Below are positions 40,442 through 50,298 of a stretch of DNA of 64,000 nt, piece by piece (the stretch's first letter is position 1; each line of letters starts with the position of its first letter). The notes below the pieces were generated by a model. It was not told the DNA's origin, made no database searches, and saw only the letters and a list, made by a program, of their open reading frames with translations. The translations under genes were made by a program, and so were the position numbers. Origin of the DNA: Paenibacillus mendelii. GTDB lineage: Bacteria > Bacillota > Bacilli > Paenibacillales > Paenibacillaceae. The stretch spans positions 186,001-250,000 of the forward strand of contig NZ_JANHOF010000008.1 in NCBI RefSeq assembly GCF_024498075.1. Direction: 5' to 3'.

Positions 40442-41425
40442 TTATTTACTCGCTGCTTTATGCGCCTTCGCCGCAAGCAGCTCATCTACAGTTACGATTG
40501 TGTATCCTTTTTTCTTCAAATCGCTAATAATCAAGGGAAGAAGCTCCACTGTGTTCTTCAGATGGCTGCTCCCAAAAGAATGCATGAGCACGATTCCGCC
40601 CGGCTTTGTATTATTGTTAATGTTTTGCCGCATTTTCGCAACACTAACCCCGTTCCAGTCACGTGTATCGACCGTCCAGCCAACCAGCTCCCGGTTATTG
40701 TCCTTCATAATGGATTTGACCTCGGCCGATACCGATCCATAAGGCGCCCGTACCAAGTTTGGAACAAAACCGGTTGCTCGCTGAATCAATGTATCGGTCC
40801 ACATCACTTCCTGTATAATTCGGTGTTCGTCCAGCGACGCTAAGTCGGGGTGTCGGTATGTATGATTCCCAATTGAATGCCCTTCTTTAGCAATGCGCGC
40901 GACCATCTCCGGATATTTTTTTACCTGCGTGCCAACGAGGAAGAAAGAGGCCTTAACTTTGTACTCCTTCAAAATATCTAAAATCGCCACCGTGTACTTT
41001 TGATCAGGCCCATCATCGAATGTAAGTGCCACCAGCTTCTGGCCTTTCTTCGCCTGATAATCTACCTTCGGTGCAGTGGGTTTCTCCAGTTGAGCATTCC
41101 CTTCCTTAGCAGGCACTTGATTGCCGCCGTTCGTGCCGCCTGACGTACCCTTATCGACGATTGTGCCTTGCCCGCCATTGTTCGGGCCTCCTGTGCCCTG
41201 CCCGGATCCATTCGACCCTGCGTTAGGCAAAGGCTGGCCATTGATGCTTCCGTTTACCTGCGGATCACTGCCGTTCAGTAAGGGACCGCCATCTATCGTG
41301 CCTACAACTTCACTGCTTGCCCACAGATGAAACCTGCTTTGTACGCTGCACCCGGCCACGAAGCCAATTATGACAATAATAATACCAAACGACAACAATC
41401 GTCGTTTCTTCCTAGCAGTAGTCAT
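40442..41425 (-). CDS. Polysaccharide deacetylase (NodB domain)
   Basis: A 327-residue membrane-anchored deacetylase. N-terminal hydrophobic segment LLSFGIIIVIIGFVAGC could be a lipoprotein signal; a Gly/Asn-rich linker (~50-100) follows. The NodB domain shows TFDDGPD (motif 1 with metal Asp), HTYRHPD (motif 2, H-x3-H), RAPYGS (motif 3), DTRDWNG (motif 4) and IVLMHS (motif 5), all intact. It removes acetyl groups from extracellular GlcNAc/MurNAc polymers such as peptidoglycan or chitin-like chains. Start set at 41425 because GAGGAGAG lies just upstream. Confidence 0.95.
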   Translation of the reverse strand: MTTARKKRRLLSFGIIIVIIGFVAGCSVQSRFHLWASSEVVGTIDGGPLLNGSDPQVNGSINGQPLPNAGSNGSGQGTGGPNNGGQGTIVDKGTSGGTNGGNQVPAKEGNAQLEKPTAPKVDYQAKKGQKLVALTFDDGPDQKYTVAILDILKEYKVKASFFLVGTQVKKYPEMVARIAKEGHSIGNHTYRHPDLASLDEHRIIQEVMWTDTLIQRATGFVPNLVRAPYGSVSAEVKSIMKDNNRELVGWTVDTRDWNGVSVAKMRQNINNNTKPGGIVLMHSFGSSHLKNTVELLPLIISDLKKKGYTIVTVDELLAAKAHKAASK

Positions 41426-41704
41426 TTTCTCTCTCCTCATTCCATGCTTATATACACATGGTAAAGGAGTTTATCGCATAAGTTGTTACAAACTAGTAAC
41501 ATCGACGGTCCATTCGCTAGATTTCGACAGATCCGCGTCTACTCTATAATTCAAGGGCGAGATTCATAGTCATTTCATCCAAAATATAGGCTGCACCCGC
41601 GCCGATCCCGCAGGGTAAGTTGAAACCTGACTTCTGCCGTGTTAACGTTATATTACCGACTAAGTTTATTGGGAAATAACAATTGTCATAGGAGTGAGTC
41701 ACAT
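41426..41704. other. Divergent intergenic region of deacetylase and cysK
   Basis: No gene. TGTTAC-AAACTA-GTAACA (41484-41501) is a 6-bp inverted repeat close to the deacetylase promoter side. No T-box, S-box or convincing CymR site was found upstream of cysK. Confidence 0.4.
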
Positions 41705-42634
41705 ATGCCCAAAATCGCCAAGAACCTAACCGAGCTAATCGGGAATACACCCCTGCTGGAGCTGACTAATTATGCCGCTTCCAAGCGGCTGGAGGCGACC
41801 TTGATCGCCAAGTTGGAATCGTTTAATCCAGGAGGCAGCGTGAAGGACCGGATCGGGTATGCCATGATTAAAGATGCCGAGGATAAAGGATTGCTGCGGC
41901 CAGACTCGATTATCATCGAGCCTACCAGCGGCAATACCGGTATAGCGCTGGCCTTCGTGGCCGCCGCTCTAGGATATAAGATGATCATCACGCTGCCGGA
42001 AACCTTCAGTATTGAGCGCCGCAAGATCCTGCAGGCCCTCGGTGCAGAGCTTGTTCTGACACCCGGTGTGGAAGGGATGCGCGGCGCAATTGCCAAAGCG
42101 CAGGAGCTGGCCCAGACGATTCCCAATGCTTACCTGCCTCAGCAGTTTACCAACCCAGCGAATCCTGACGTGCACCGGCGGACGACCGCTGAGGAGATTT
42201 GGCGCGACACAGAAGGCGCCGTCGATATGTTCATCGCAGGCGTTGGAACCGGCGGCACGATCAGCGGCGTAGGCGGGGTATTGAAGGCGCGAAAACCCTC
42301 GATTCGCGTCGTTGCCATTGAGCCGCAAGAATCGGCTGTGCTGTCCGGCAACCACCCCGGCGCCCATCTGATCCAGGGAATCGGCGCAGGCTTCGTCCCC
42401 GACGTATTCGACCGGTCGGTTGTCGACGAAATTATGCCCGTGCGCGGCACGGATGCCATTGCCACGGCAAGGCAGCTGGCCCGAACCGAAGGTCTTCTCG
42501 CCGGCATTTCGTCAGGTGCGGCTCTCCACGCGGCTACGATTCTCGCGTCAAAGCCGGAGAATCATGGGAAGACGATCGTCGTCCTGCTGCCGGATACCGG
42601 TGAACGGTATTTATCGACCACACTGTTTGATTAA
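41705..42634 (+). CDS. cysK: Cysteine synthase A (O-acetylserine sulfhydrylase)
   Basis: A 309-residue PLP enzyme making L-cysteine from O-acetylserine and sulfide. [11 protein letters not shown] at the N-terminus, the PLP lysine in [12 protein letters not shown], the substrate loop EPTSGNTGI and the phosphate loop [10 protein letters not shown] are all present, with SGAAL and [12 protein letters not shown] at the end. AGGAGTGA precedes ATG 41705. Monocistronic, closed by a strong terminator. Confidence 0.97.
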   Translation: MPKIAKNLTELIGNTPLLELTNYAASKRLEATLIAKLESFNPGGSVKDRIGYAMIKDAEDKGLLRPDSIIIEPTSGNTGIALAFVAAALGYKMIITLPETFSIERRKILQALGAELVLTPGVEGMRGAIAKAQELAQTIPNAYLPQQFTNPANPDVHRRTTAEEIWRDTEGAVDMFIAGVGTGGTISGVGGVLKARKPSIRVVAIEPQESAVLSGNHPGAHLIQGIGAGFVPDVFDRSVVDEIMPVRGTDAIATARQLARTEGLLAGISSGAALHAATILASKPENHGKTIVVLLPDTGERYLSTTLFD

Positions 42635-42660
42635 CCGTGCTTTACAAAGTAAAATGAGAA

Positions 42661-42700
42661 CAACAAAGCGGCCGGTATCACCCGGCCGCTTTGTTGTTTA
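42661..42700 (+). terminator. cysK terminator
   Basis: CAACAAAGCGGCCGG pairs with CCGGCCGCTTTGTTG around TATCAC and is followed by TTTAT; strong in both directions. Confidence 0.9.
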
Positions 42701-42764
42701 TACGCTCATGTTGTCGCGAACATCATTGGTAATATCCTGTCTGGTCGGAACGTCAATTCCCTCT

Positions 42765-44387
42765 CTAGTTGGTTTTCTTCCACAAATCATAGGCCTCTTG
42801 ATGAATCTGCAAGTATTCAGCCACTCCCATACGTTCGAGCGTGCTTACATACTTGTCCCAGTTGTCCAGCGGCTCCATACCAGTTACGAATTTCGCTTCC
42901 ATTTGTTCCACATAGGTTTTGAGATCGGCTTCAAGTATGCTGATCCTTTTTTGCTGATCATCCGAGAAATAGACAAGCGGGAACGCCTCTTTCCACACAT
43001 TCACATATTTCGCTTCCACCTGAGCGGCAATCGGGCCGATAATATTGTCATTGGCACGTTTGGACAAGAAGTCCAGTTGCCGTATGGTGGGGACGAAGGT
43101 GCCAGCAGCCGGCGTTACGCGTCCACCACGATATTCCTCCGGATTCATTCCCTCAGGCCACGTTCTCTCCCAGCTCGTTTTCTGATCATCCAGCCACTTG
43201 TAGCCCTCGCCTTCCTTGCCGAAGATGACCAGGATCGAGCCTTCATCCGAGTACAGGTGATCGACCCATCGGATGGCCGCTTCCGGGTTAGGATTTGTTT
43301 TCGTTATGGCAAATAAACCGCGCATTACACTGGACACCTTGGGCCATACTGGCTTGCTGTTAATGGTGCTTGTCAGCGGACCCATCAGCTCAAATTCATC
43401 ATTGCGTTCCTCGGATACGACGACGAATGGTGCTGCGTTCACGAAAGACCCCAATTGATTATCCATCCCTTTGGCATTTAATTGCTGCGAGGTTTGGGTG
43501 AAGGTTTCGTTATCCAGCAGCTTCTCATCGTACAGCTTGCGCATGAAAGCAATGTACTCCTTGTATCCCGGAGCTGTCGGATAATAAACCAGTTTACCGT
43601 CATTCTCGTTCACAAAGCTATCCGATATAAGGCCGAAAGCGGCAAGGATCGCCGGTCGAATATCCCCGAGCCTTCCCGATGTTAGAGGTATTTCGTCGGC
43701 TGAACCGTTTCCGTTCGGATCCTTCTCTTGGAACGCCTTGAGAACCCCATACAATTCATCGACTGTTGTAGGCATAGACAGACCGACTTTCTTCAGCCAC
43801 TCCTTATTAATCCACATTTTGGTGGTCAAATCCCCGGGCACTTCATTCACCTGAGGCAGGGCGTATATATGACCGTCTGGCGCTGTTATAGCGCTGCGCA
43901 CTTCCGGATTTTCATCCAGAATTTTTTTGAAATGGGGCGCACAGTTCTCGATCAGCGTTTCGAGTGGAATCAATAATCCTTGCCCGCCATAAGTGACCTC
44001 ATCTTTAGGTGTAAGAGGCCCTCCGAAGAAAACATCGGGCAGTTCACCGCTGGCGAAGGCCAAATTCTTCTTTTCTTGATACACATCGCTATTCGGCGTG
44101 TTGAACTGGATTTGGATGTTCGTCAGCTTTTCCATCTCCGTGAACAAATCCATCTGATCCCAAGGACCGTGAATCGGGACTTTTGGTCCCATCAAATTCA
44201 ATGTGATCTTTTCATTGACGATCGGATAACCTGTCGCGTTGAATTTATCCGGTTTACCCGCCTCTTTATCTGGTGCCGTCGTCGTCTTTCCATCTGAATT
44301 GCCCTCCTCTTTTGGATTATTCGAGCATCCCAATATACTTACGGCTACAAGCGTCAACATTAGAAACATCATAAACGTTTTTTTCAT
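42765..44387 (-). CDS. Large extracellular sugar-binding lipoprotein (LplA type)
   Basis: A 540-residue lipoprotein: signal MKKTFMMFLMLTLVAV, lipobox SILGC, then a Lys/Asp/Glu-rich linker. The body matches the large CUT1 binding proteins seen with LplB/LplC permeases in Paenibacillus (FASGELPDVFFGG, MWINKEWLKKVGLSMP, EIPLTSGRLG, AIRWVDHLYSDEG). It is the last gene of the alpha-galactosidase operon and presumably delivers an oligosaccharide to the two permeases upstream. No ATPase is encoded in the locus. Confidence 0.92.
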   Translation of the reverse strand: MKKTFMMFLMLTLVAVSILGCSNNPKEEGNSDGKTTTAPDKEAGKPDKFNATGYPIVNEKITLNLMGPKVPIHGPWDQMDLFTEMEKLTNIQIQFNTPNSDVYQEKKNLAFASGELPDVFFGGPLTPKDEVTYGGQGLLIPLETLIENCAPHFKKILDENPEVRSAITAPDGHIYALPQVNEVPGDLTTKMWINKEWLKKVGLSMPTTVDELYGVLKAFQEKDPNGNGSADEIPLTSGRLGDIRPAILAAFGLISDSFVNENDGKLVYYPTAPGYKEYIAFMRKLYDEKLLDNETFTQTSQQLNAKGMDNQLGSFVNAAPFVVVSEERNDEFELMGPLTSTINSKPVWPKVSSVMRGLFAITKTNPNPEAAIRWVDHLYSDEGSILVIFGKEGEGYKWLDDQKTSWERTWPEGMNPEEYRGGRVTPAAGTFVPTIRQLDFLSKRANDNIIGPIAAQVEAKYVNVWKEAFPLVYFSDDQQKRISILEADLKTYVEQMEAKFVTGMEPLDNWDKYVSTLERMGVAEYLQIHQEAYDLWKKTN

Positions 44388-44529
44388 GCGGCTCCCCCTC
44401 GATTAATAGATGATGACTCCCTGCTGTCTTCCTTTTACCAATCTCACTTTATTCTGATGCTTTTCTTTACAAATCTCCAGGGCATCCCCCCTTTCAAGTA
44501 AATGAAGAATACAGATGCTAGACTCTATC

Positions 44530-45420
44530 CTAACCTTTGATAGAACCGATCATGACCCCTTTGACGAAGAAGCGCTGCAGAAACGGATAGGCAATCAGCA
44601 TCGGAATAGCGGATATAATCATGACGGCGTATTTGGTAATGTCCGCAATTCTCGCCTGCTCAGCCATGGCTTTCATATTCTCACCGTCCAGCATCAGAGC
44701 TGTTAATTCGTTCAGAATGAGTATTTCACGCAGTACCAGTTGAAGTGGAAACAACTCCCGATTGGTAAGGTAAATCATGGAACTGAAATATTGGTTCCAG
44801 TGAGAAACGCCATAGAACAGTGCCATGACGGCTACAATCGGTGCCGATAGAGGGAAGACAATACGCAGAAACAGGATGAAGTGATTGCAGCCATCCATCT
44901 CAGCGGCCTCCTCCATCTCGCGCGGGATGGTAGATTGAAAGAACGTTCGCGTCACAATCAGGTTCCAGACCGAAACGACACCCGGAATCATCAGAACCCA
45001 TATCGTATCCAGCATGCCTAGTGATTTGATGAGCAGGAAGGTCGGAATTAACCCGCCGTTGAAAAACATCGTGAATACGAAAATCCCCATAAATAAGCCC
45101 CGGCCGGTTAAATCTTTCCGCGAGAGTGCATAAGCGCATGGAATCGTCAGCAGCAAATTAAGGAAGGTTCCGAAGATCGTATAGAAGATCGTGTTGCGGT
45201 ATCCGGTCCAAATATCTCCGTTCTGAAATACCCTGCTGTAGCCTTCTAATGTAATGTTCCGCGGAAACAACCAGACTTTCCCCGAATTTACCAGCATCGG
45301 ATCGCTAATGGAAGCGCTTAGAATATAGACTAACGGGTACAGCAGAATAACGAGCAGCCCTCCAAGCACTGCTTTGTTGCCTATCATGAATATCTTGTCG
45401 GACAATGCCTCTCTGGCCAT
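44530..45420 (-). CDS. Sugar ABC permease (LplC/YtcP type)
   Basis: A 296-residue six-helix permease. The EAA loop is EMEEAAEMDGCNHFILFL. Start at 45420 (MAREALSDK), where AAGGGGAG is about 8 bases upstream; the in-frame extension to 45474 would overlap the upstream permease gene. It sits 13 bases after that gene. Together they form the channel for the LplA-type binding protein; energy must come from an ATPase encoded elsewhere. Confidence 0.93.
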   Translation of the reverse strand: MAREALSDKIFMIGNKAVLGGLLVILLYPLVYILSASISDPMLVNSGKVWLFPRNITLEGYSRVFQNGDIWTGYRNTIFYTIFGTFLNLLLTIPCAYALSRKDLTGRGLFMGIFVFTMFFNGGLIPTFLLIKSLGMLDTIWVLMIPGVVSVWNLIVTRTFFQSTIPREMEEAAEMDGCNHFILFLRIVFPLSAPIVAVMALFYGVSHWNQYFSSMIYLTNRELFPLQLVLREILILNELTALMLDGENMKAMAEQARIADITKYAVMIISAIPMLIAYPFLQRFFVKGVMIGSIKG

Positions 45421-45433
45421 GTATCGTCTCCCC

Positions 45434-46387
45434 TTACCATAGGCTCGTCTTTGCTGTTTTTTTGGCGATCCCATTAAACAGAATCAGAAGAGCGAAATTA
45501 ATCAATGAATTGAATAGTCCGATGGCAGCCGAGAAGCTGTACTGTCCTTCCAGTAAACCGGTACGATAGACATAGGTTTGGATCACATCTGAAGCATCCA
45601 TATTCAATTGATTTTGCATTAGATATAGCTTTTCGAAACCGATGGACATAAAGCTGCCCATATTAAGAATAAACAAGATGATAATGGTCGGAAGAATACT
45701 CGGAATGTTAATATGCCAGATCCGCTGCAGACGTGTAGCGCCATCCATCGTTGCCGCCTCATGAAGATCGGGATTGATGGTTGTGAGAGCAGCCAAGTAG
45801 ATGATCGCGCCCCATCCGAGATTCTGCCATTCACCAGACCACACATAGATACTTTTGAACCATCCGGGTTCTGTCATAAAAGCGATCGGCTTCCCGCCCA
45901 GCGCCTCGATCAGAACATTGATAATGCCCGTCTGCGGGTGCAGGAATGCGACAACCATGCCCGTCATTACAACAACCGAAATAAAATACGGCGCATAGGA
46001 GAACGTCTGGATGATCCTCTTATACATCCCGTTCTTCAGCTCGTTAATCATTAACGCCACAATAATCGGCAGCGGGAACAAGGCGAGCTGGTAAAGACTG
46101 ATGAGCAAGGTGTTCTTAATCAGCGTTGGAAAATAATACGAATGAATAAACCGCTCCAGATGATCCAAGCCGACCCACTCACTTCCCCAAATGCCGAGTG
46201 AGGGAATGAAATCACGAAATGCAATCTGCACACCATACATGGGGTAATAATGAAAAAGTATAAAGTAAGCGAGTGTCGGGAAGACAAACACGTACAACTG
46301 CCAGTTCTTCCACATCTTTCTCAAGCTTCCCGCAGACCATCTGACAGGCAGCCGCTGCGCAGGAGCCCGGTTTCCAGCAAGTTTCAT
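45434..46387 (-). CDS. Sugar ABC permease (LplB type)
   Basis: A 317-residue six-helix permease with EAA loop DLHEAATMDGATRLQRIW and the LplB-like N-terminus (FPTLAYFILFHYYPMYGVQI). Start at 46387 (MKLAGNRAP), with AGGAAAGGA upstream. It follows the GH36 gene by 34 bases, consistent with one operon that hydrolyses what the importer brings in. Confidence 0.93.
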   Translation of the reverse strand: MKLAGNRAPAQRLPVRWSAGSLRKMWKNWQLYVFVFPTLAYFILFHYYPMYGVQIAFRDFIPSLGIWGSEWVGLDHLERFIHSYYFPTLIKNTLLISLYQLALFPLPIIVALMINELKNGMYKRIIQTFSYAPYFISVVVMTGMVVAFLHPQTGIINVLIEALGGKPIAFMTEPGWFKSIYVWSGEWQNLGWGAIIYLAALTTINPDLHEAATMDGATRLQRIWHINIPSILPTIIILFILNMGSFMSIGFEKLYLMQNQLNMDASDVIQTYVYRTGLLEGQYSFSAAIGLFNSLINFALLILFNGIAKKTAKTSLW

Positions 46388-46421
46388 ATAGCTGTCTTCC
46401 TTTCCTGTGTGCGTTGATAAA

Positions 46422-48731
46422 TTAATCCATGAAGCGAATCCGGATACATTCCCCATCCTGCAGGGGCATAATCGACAAGATGTCGAGGTGAACCTCTGCA
46501 TATCCGCCCGATATCTCAATCGGTTTGTCCCGATAGGGTTCCGGGATGTACAGCTTAATCGGACCGCGGGATTTGTAATCGGGATTCCAACGCAAGCAGA
46601 ACGTTTCTGCCGCCCATGTCACCTCTGTGAATTCTGCCCACCCTTGCGTAAAGTGCCCTGCGGTAGATAGCAGCTGCGGACGCTCCAGAACCGTTCTGAT
46701 GGCCAACAGACGCATGGAATGCGGCGGTATCTCCGTGAGGCATAATTGATTCTCGTAAAGTCCCAGGTACGTATGCTCCCATATATCCTGAACAAGCACT
46801 TCCCGGGATGCAGCGATATCCAATAACGACAAATCTACATCGATGTCCCGGACCGTTTCTCCCCAGTTGAATACACCCAGGACCACCCAGCTCTCATCGC
46901 CTCTGTACAGATGAAGGTTCCATAGCTCCGGCCCATCTTTCTGAAAGAAATCGATCGGTACAGCAGCCCCCGGCCCCGGCGGAAATACCTGCTTCAATAA
47001 ACTCCTCCGCTCTTCTTCTACGTCAGACAGCTTATCATTATAGAAGAGCATGCCTCCTGACAAAGCAACGACTCCGGCCCACACCCTTGCCTCATCCAGT
47101 GAAGGCTTATAGTCATCTGAAATCCCTTCCGGCTCGTGTCCTCTCACTACCAATACATCCGGATCGTTATAGCCGATTTTGCCATGCAGAAAGTATCGTG
47201 CCGCCATCGTTATTCCACAGATTTTGATCAACTCCCAGTAGGTTGGGCGAGGCGAGTCGGGCACATAATTTCGACGGGTAATATCCGGTGTCATCCGATT
47301 GCCGTCGATGAATCCTCCAGCGCTGGTGAAGAGCGGCGCCGCGCAGCCCAAGATGAAGCAACCCTCTCCCGCCCCTTCACGAATCGCCTGCATCGCCTTG
47401 CGATAAGCCGCTGCGGTTGTCGTTCCCGGAAACAGCACCTGATCGCGGTGGAGGCTGGAATGGTTGCCCTGATCCGTAAACAGGGCGCGAATGAGAAAGT
47501 CAAGCTTGATATAGGAGTAGCCCCACTCCTGGGTCACTTGGGTGAACATCGCTTTCAAATAATCCAATACTTCGGGATGGGTCAAATCAAGCACAAACTT
47601 CACTTTGTTTTTTTCGTGTAACTCAAGAACGTCACTGCCTGAAGGGTTCATGCCAGCAGCATACTTCATGCCCTGCTTCAGAACCCAATCGGGATGGCGC
47701 TCCAACAAGCGGGAGCCGGAGTCGGCGAGCAGAGGCGAGAACCATAGCCCAGGCTTGTAGCCGGCTGCTTTAATCTGATCGGCCAGCCACTTCATGCCGT
47801 GGGGAAACTTCTCGTTGGCTTCCCAGTCGCCGAACCCCGATTCAAGAAACCAGCCGGCATCGATCACAATGTATTCTACATTCAGTTCGGGATACTGATC
47901 CCGCAGGTCATGCACATTGTCCAAGATGTCCTGCTCAGTTACCGTGCCGTAGTAGTAATACCAGGAAAGCCAACCCGTCGGTGCTTGATGAAATTGGCTC
48001 CTCGGCTGCATTTCCCTGACCACCAGATCCATATAGACGCTGAAGAGCCGGTTATGGTCCGGGCCAATGAGGATAGCCGCTCTCTCGGTTTCGGTGATTT
48101 CATCTGGATCAAGAAGCATTCCTTCATAATGGTTCGCGATGACGTAATCGAACGTATCGGATCCAGCCGCCTGTTGCCGGTGCTGCGAAACGAGCAAATG
48201 AGAGAAGTAGGTTTGAAAAGAAATGCATCCCATCAGAATGTTCATTCCATCAGCTGGTTGATGAAATACGGTCATCGAGTCAAAATAATACGGCCGCTCA
48301 TTCGTGACCTCGCAAATCCCTGCGTGCATATCCGTCGATTGCAGCCCGATATTGAGCAACCGCCAGGGCACATGTTCGATCTCGAATTGGGTTTGCTCAT
48401 AGTTCAATTGGCCAGCGCCCAGCGCGATATTTTTGAGCGCCAGAGGCTTCCCGGATCGATTGCCCACGGTTAACCACCACTCGAACACCGTTCCCTCCTT
48501 CCATTGGCAATGAACGCTTACATCCAATTCCTCATGGTGAAACTGGAATACCGCCTCATGAGGATCTCGCATAACTGTACTTCCCAATTGAAAATCATTC
48601 GATTCCAAGCAGGTTCCGTCGGCGAGCTCGACATGGAATCCAAGCTCACACGTCATGCGGCTGCTTTCGCCATCAAGAAGCAGCTGGACCGCCCCTTGTC
48701 GGCCCGATGCCGATACCTGAATGCGACTCAT
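46422..48731 (-). CDS. GH36 alpha-galactosidase-like glycoside hydrolase, cytoplasmic
   Basis: A 769-residue protein without a signal peptide. The N-terminal beta-supersandwich is followed by a TIM barrel with GH36 landmarks: PTGWLSWYYYYG, YIVIDAGWF, DWEANEKFPHGMK, GLWFSPLLAD, and YIKLDFL, whose Asp is the expected nucleophile; RMTPDITRR lies nearer the acid/base region. The start at 48731 overlaps the stop of the FAD oxidoreductase gene by four bases (ATGA), with GGGAGGT upstream. It probably removes alpha-galactosyl groups (or a related sugar) from imported oligosaccharides; exact linkage is not readable. Confidence 0.9.
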   Translation of the reverse strand: MSRIQVSASGRQGAVQLLLDGESSRMTCELGFHVELADGTCLESNDFQLGSTVMRDPHEAVFQFHHEELDVSVHCQWKEGTVFEWWLTVGNRSGKPLALKNIALGAGQLNYEQTQFEIEHVPWRLLNIGLQSTDMHAGICEVTNERPYYFDSMTVFHQPADGMNILMGCISFQTYFSHLLVSQHRQQAAGSDTFDYVIANHYEGMLLDPDEITETERAAILIGPDHNRLFSVYMDLVVREMQPRSQFHQAPTGWLSWYYYYGTVTEQDILDNVHDLRDQYPELNVEYIVIDAGWFLESGFGDWEANEKFPHGMKWLADQIKAAGYKPGLWFSPLLADSGSRLLERHPDWVLKQGMKYAAGMNPSGSDVLELHEKNKVKFVLDLTHPEVLDYLKAMFTQVTQEWGYSYIKLDFLIRALFTDQGNHSSLHRDQVLFPGTTTAAAYRKAMQAIREGAGEGCFILGCAAPLFTSAGGFIDGNRMTPDITRRNYVPDSPRPTYWELIKICGITMAARYFLHGKIGYNDPDVLVVRGHEPEGISDDYKPSLDEARVWAGVVALSGGMLFYNDKLSDVEEERRSLLKQVFPPGPGAAVPIDFFQKDGPELWNLHLYRGDESWVVLGVFNWGETVRDIDVDLSLLDIAASREVLVQDIWEHTYLGLYENQLCLTEIPPHSMRLLAIRTVLERPQLLSTAGHFTQGWAEFTEVTWAAETFCLRWNPDYKSRGPIKLYIPEPYRDKPIEISGGYAEVHLDILSIMPLQDGECIRIRFMD

Positions 48732-50020
48732 ACGATACCTCCCGTCTTTTGAATACCTCGTTGGATATCGAGCCATTCCAGCTGCTGGGGCAATCGTTTG
48801 TATAGAGCTGCCAGAGCAGCCGCCGTCCCTGCCGCATGTCCCATCGCTACTGCATTTCCGGTAACCCGATAGCTGGAATGGGCGATAAAGTCGCCGCTTA
48901 TGCATCGGCCCGCCAGCAATAGCCCGTTGACATCGGCAGCAATGAGCGCCCGGAACGGAATATCATAGGGGAGACTGCGAACGCCGTCATTGCCGAAGCC
49001 TTTGCCAGCAGCCGGGTCGGTCGAATGAATATCGACGCCGTAACTCACACGGCAAATCGAATCATGATGGCGCGCCCCGCCAAGAACGTCCTTTTCCGTT
49101 ACGGTGTACAGCCCCGAAATTCTCCTTCCGTCACGAACCCCGATTTGCGCGGCTGTTCCAACGATGTGCAATTGCGACCAATCCCCGCCCAGAGAGCGCA
49201 GTCCATCAATCAACGTGTGAAGCTCCTTCCTCGCCTGCCGTGTAGCTCGTGTAATTCCGGCCGCATTATTGCAGCTTACCCCGTATTCATGATTCGCCAT
49301 TAAAGCAAATAAGTCGTCGCGGACTTGAAACAAGGAGGGAGCCGAATACGAAGGGGTAAGTCCCGCCAGCTTGATCTGCTCCAGCAGCCTGTGCTTGGGA
49401 TGCTCGTTCATCCCGTTCATCGTGTATGGTTCCGCATGACGAGGCAGGCCGGATACCATGGCCATCAGGCTGAGCGGCTGGGTTTGTCCATTTTCTCGTC
49501 TTCCCATGTCGTACCGGCAGCCCGCGAGAGCGGCCACATCCCCATCTCCAGTGGCATCAATGACTATATCCGCCATCCAAGCCTGCCTGCCCGATTTGGA
49601 TTCCGTAACAACGCCCGTTATCGTGCCCCCATCGTTCACGATCGCCGATGCCACTCTCGTATGAAGCTGCACCTGAACCCCTACTTCTTCGCAGAGGACG
49701 TCCAATAGATATTTCATTTCTTCCGGATCGTACGTAAAGTCGCTCCCTTGACTCTGCCTTCTAGCTCCGCGGCGATCCAACCGCTCCATGATTTCACTCA
49801 TCAATCCCGTTTTATTGCGGGCATCGATAATCCAGCAGAGTAATCCTGCCGTCCATATGCCTCCCAAGCAGCCGTGATTCTCTAATAGAACGGTAGAGGC
49901 TCCCATTCTAGCTGCCGCGATCGCTGCGGATACGCCAGCCGGCCCTCCCCCGCACACAATGACATTAGAGCTTCCGGCAATCGGAATATTCCGCTCTCTT
50001 TCTTTATAGGTTTTCACCAT
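48728..50020 (-). CDS. FAD-dependent oxidoreductase (FAD_oxidored family)
   Basis: A 430-residue flavoprotein. The FAD-binding motif CGGGPAGVSAAIAAARMGA is at ~23-41 with NHGCLGG just after; DATGDGDVAALAG and LLAGRCISGDF are typical of the PF12831 family often found in Firmicute sugar clusters. Start ATG 50020 or GTG 50017 follows AGGGGTGAG. It is the first gene of the operon with the GH36 enzyme, suggesting oxidation of a sugar or aglycone before or after glycoside cleavage, in line with oxidation-assisted glycosidase schemes; this is inference. Confidence 0.88.
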   Translation of the reverse strand: MVKTYKERERNIPIAGSSNVIVCGGGPAGVSAAIAAARMGASTVLLENHGCLGGIWTAGLLCWIIDARNKTGLMSEIMERLDRRGARRQSQGSDFTYDPEEMKYLLDVLCEEVGVQVQLHTRVASAIVNDGGTITGVVTESKSGRQAWMADIVIDATGDGDVAALAGCRYDMGRRENGQTQPLSLMAMVSGLPRHAEPYTMNGMNEHPKHRLLEQIKLAGLTPSYSAPSLFQVRDDLFALMANHEYGVSCNNAAGITRATRQARKELHTLIDGLRSLGGDWSQLHIVGTAAQIGVRDGRRISGLYTVTEKDVLGGARHHDSICRVSYGVDIHSTDPAAGKGFGNDGVRSLPYDIPFRALIAADVNGLLLAGRCISGDFIAHSSYRVTGNAVAMGHAAGTAAALAALYKRLPQQLEWLDIQRGIQKTGGIV

Positions 50021-50172
50021 CTCACCCCTATGTCGCAGTTATCATAGCGAACCCGGTCTAGCGTGATCCGCTTATGTGAGCCCCATCATAATTCACCCGT
50101 CAAAAGCGTGTAAATGCACGGTTATTGCGGGATATCTGGATGCTGCATTTCCTTGTCTGCAAGAAAAAAGAA

Positions 50173-50208
50173 GCCTGCAAGAAACGGAAACTATCCGTTC
50201 TTGCAGGC
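50173..50208 (-). terminator. Terminator of the AraC-type regulator gene
   Basis: On the minus strand GCCTGCAAGAACGGA pairs with TCCGTTTCTTGCAGGC and is followed by TTCTTTTTTC. It separates the regulator from the oxidoreductase operon. Confidence 0.9.
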
Positions 50209-50298
50209 TTTGGGACATTCAATATGCGGATCTTCATAAGCTCCGTAAAGGAATAGTATATGACCGGTCCGGGCCTTTGCTCCTTTTACTCCGGATCG

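Noticed and set aside
41446-41704. T-box, S-box or CymR site upstream of cysK
   Set aside because: No conserved T-box or SAM riboswitch elements were found, and the GGGAAAT-like words do not make a convincing CymR site.
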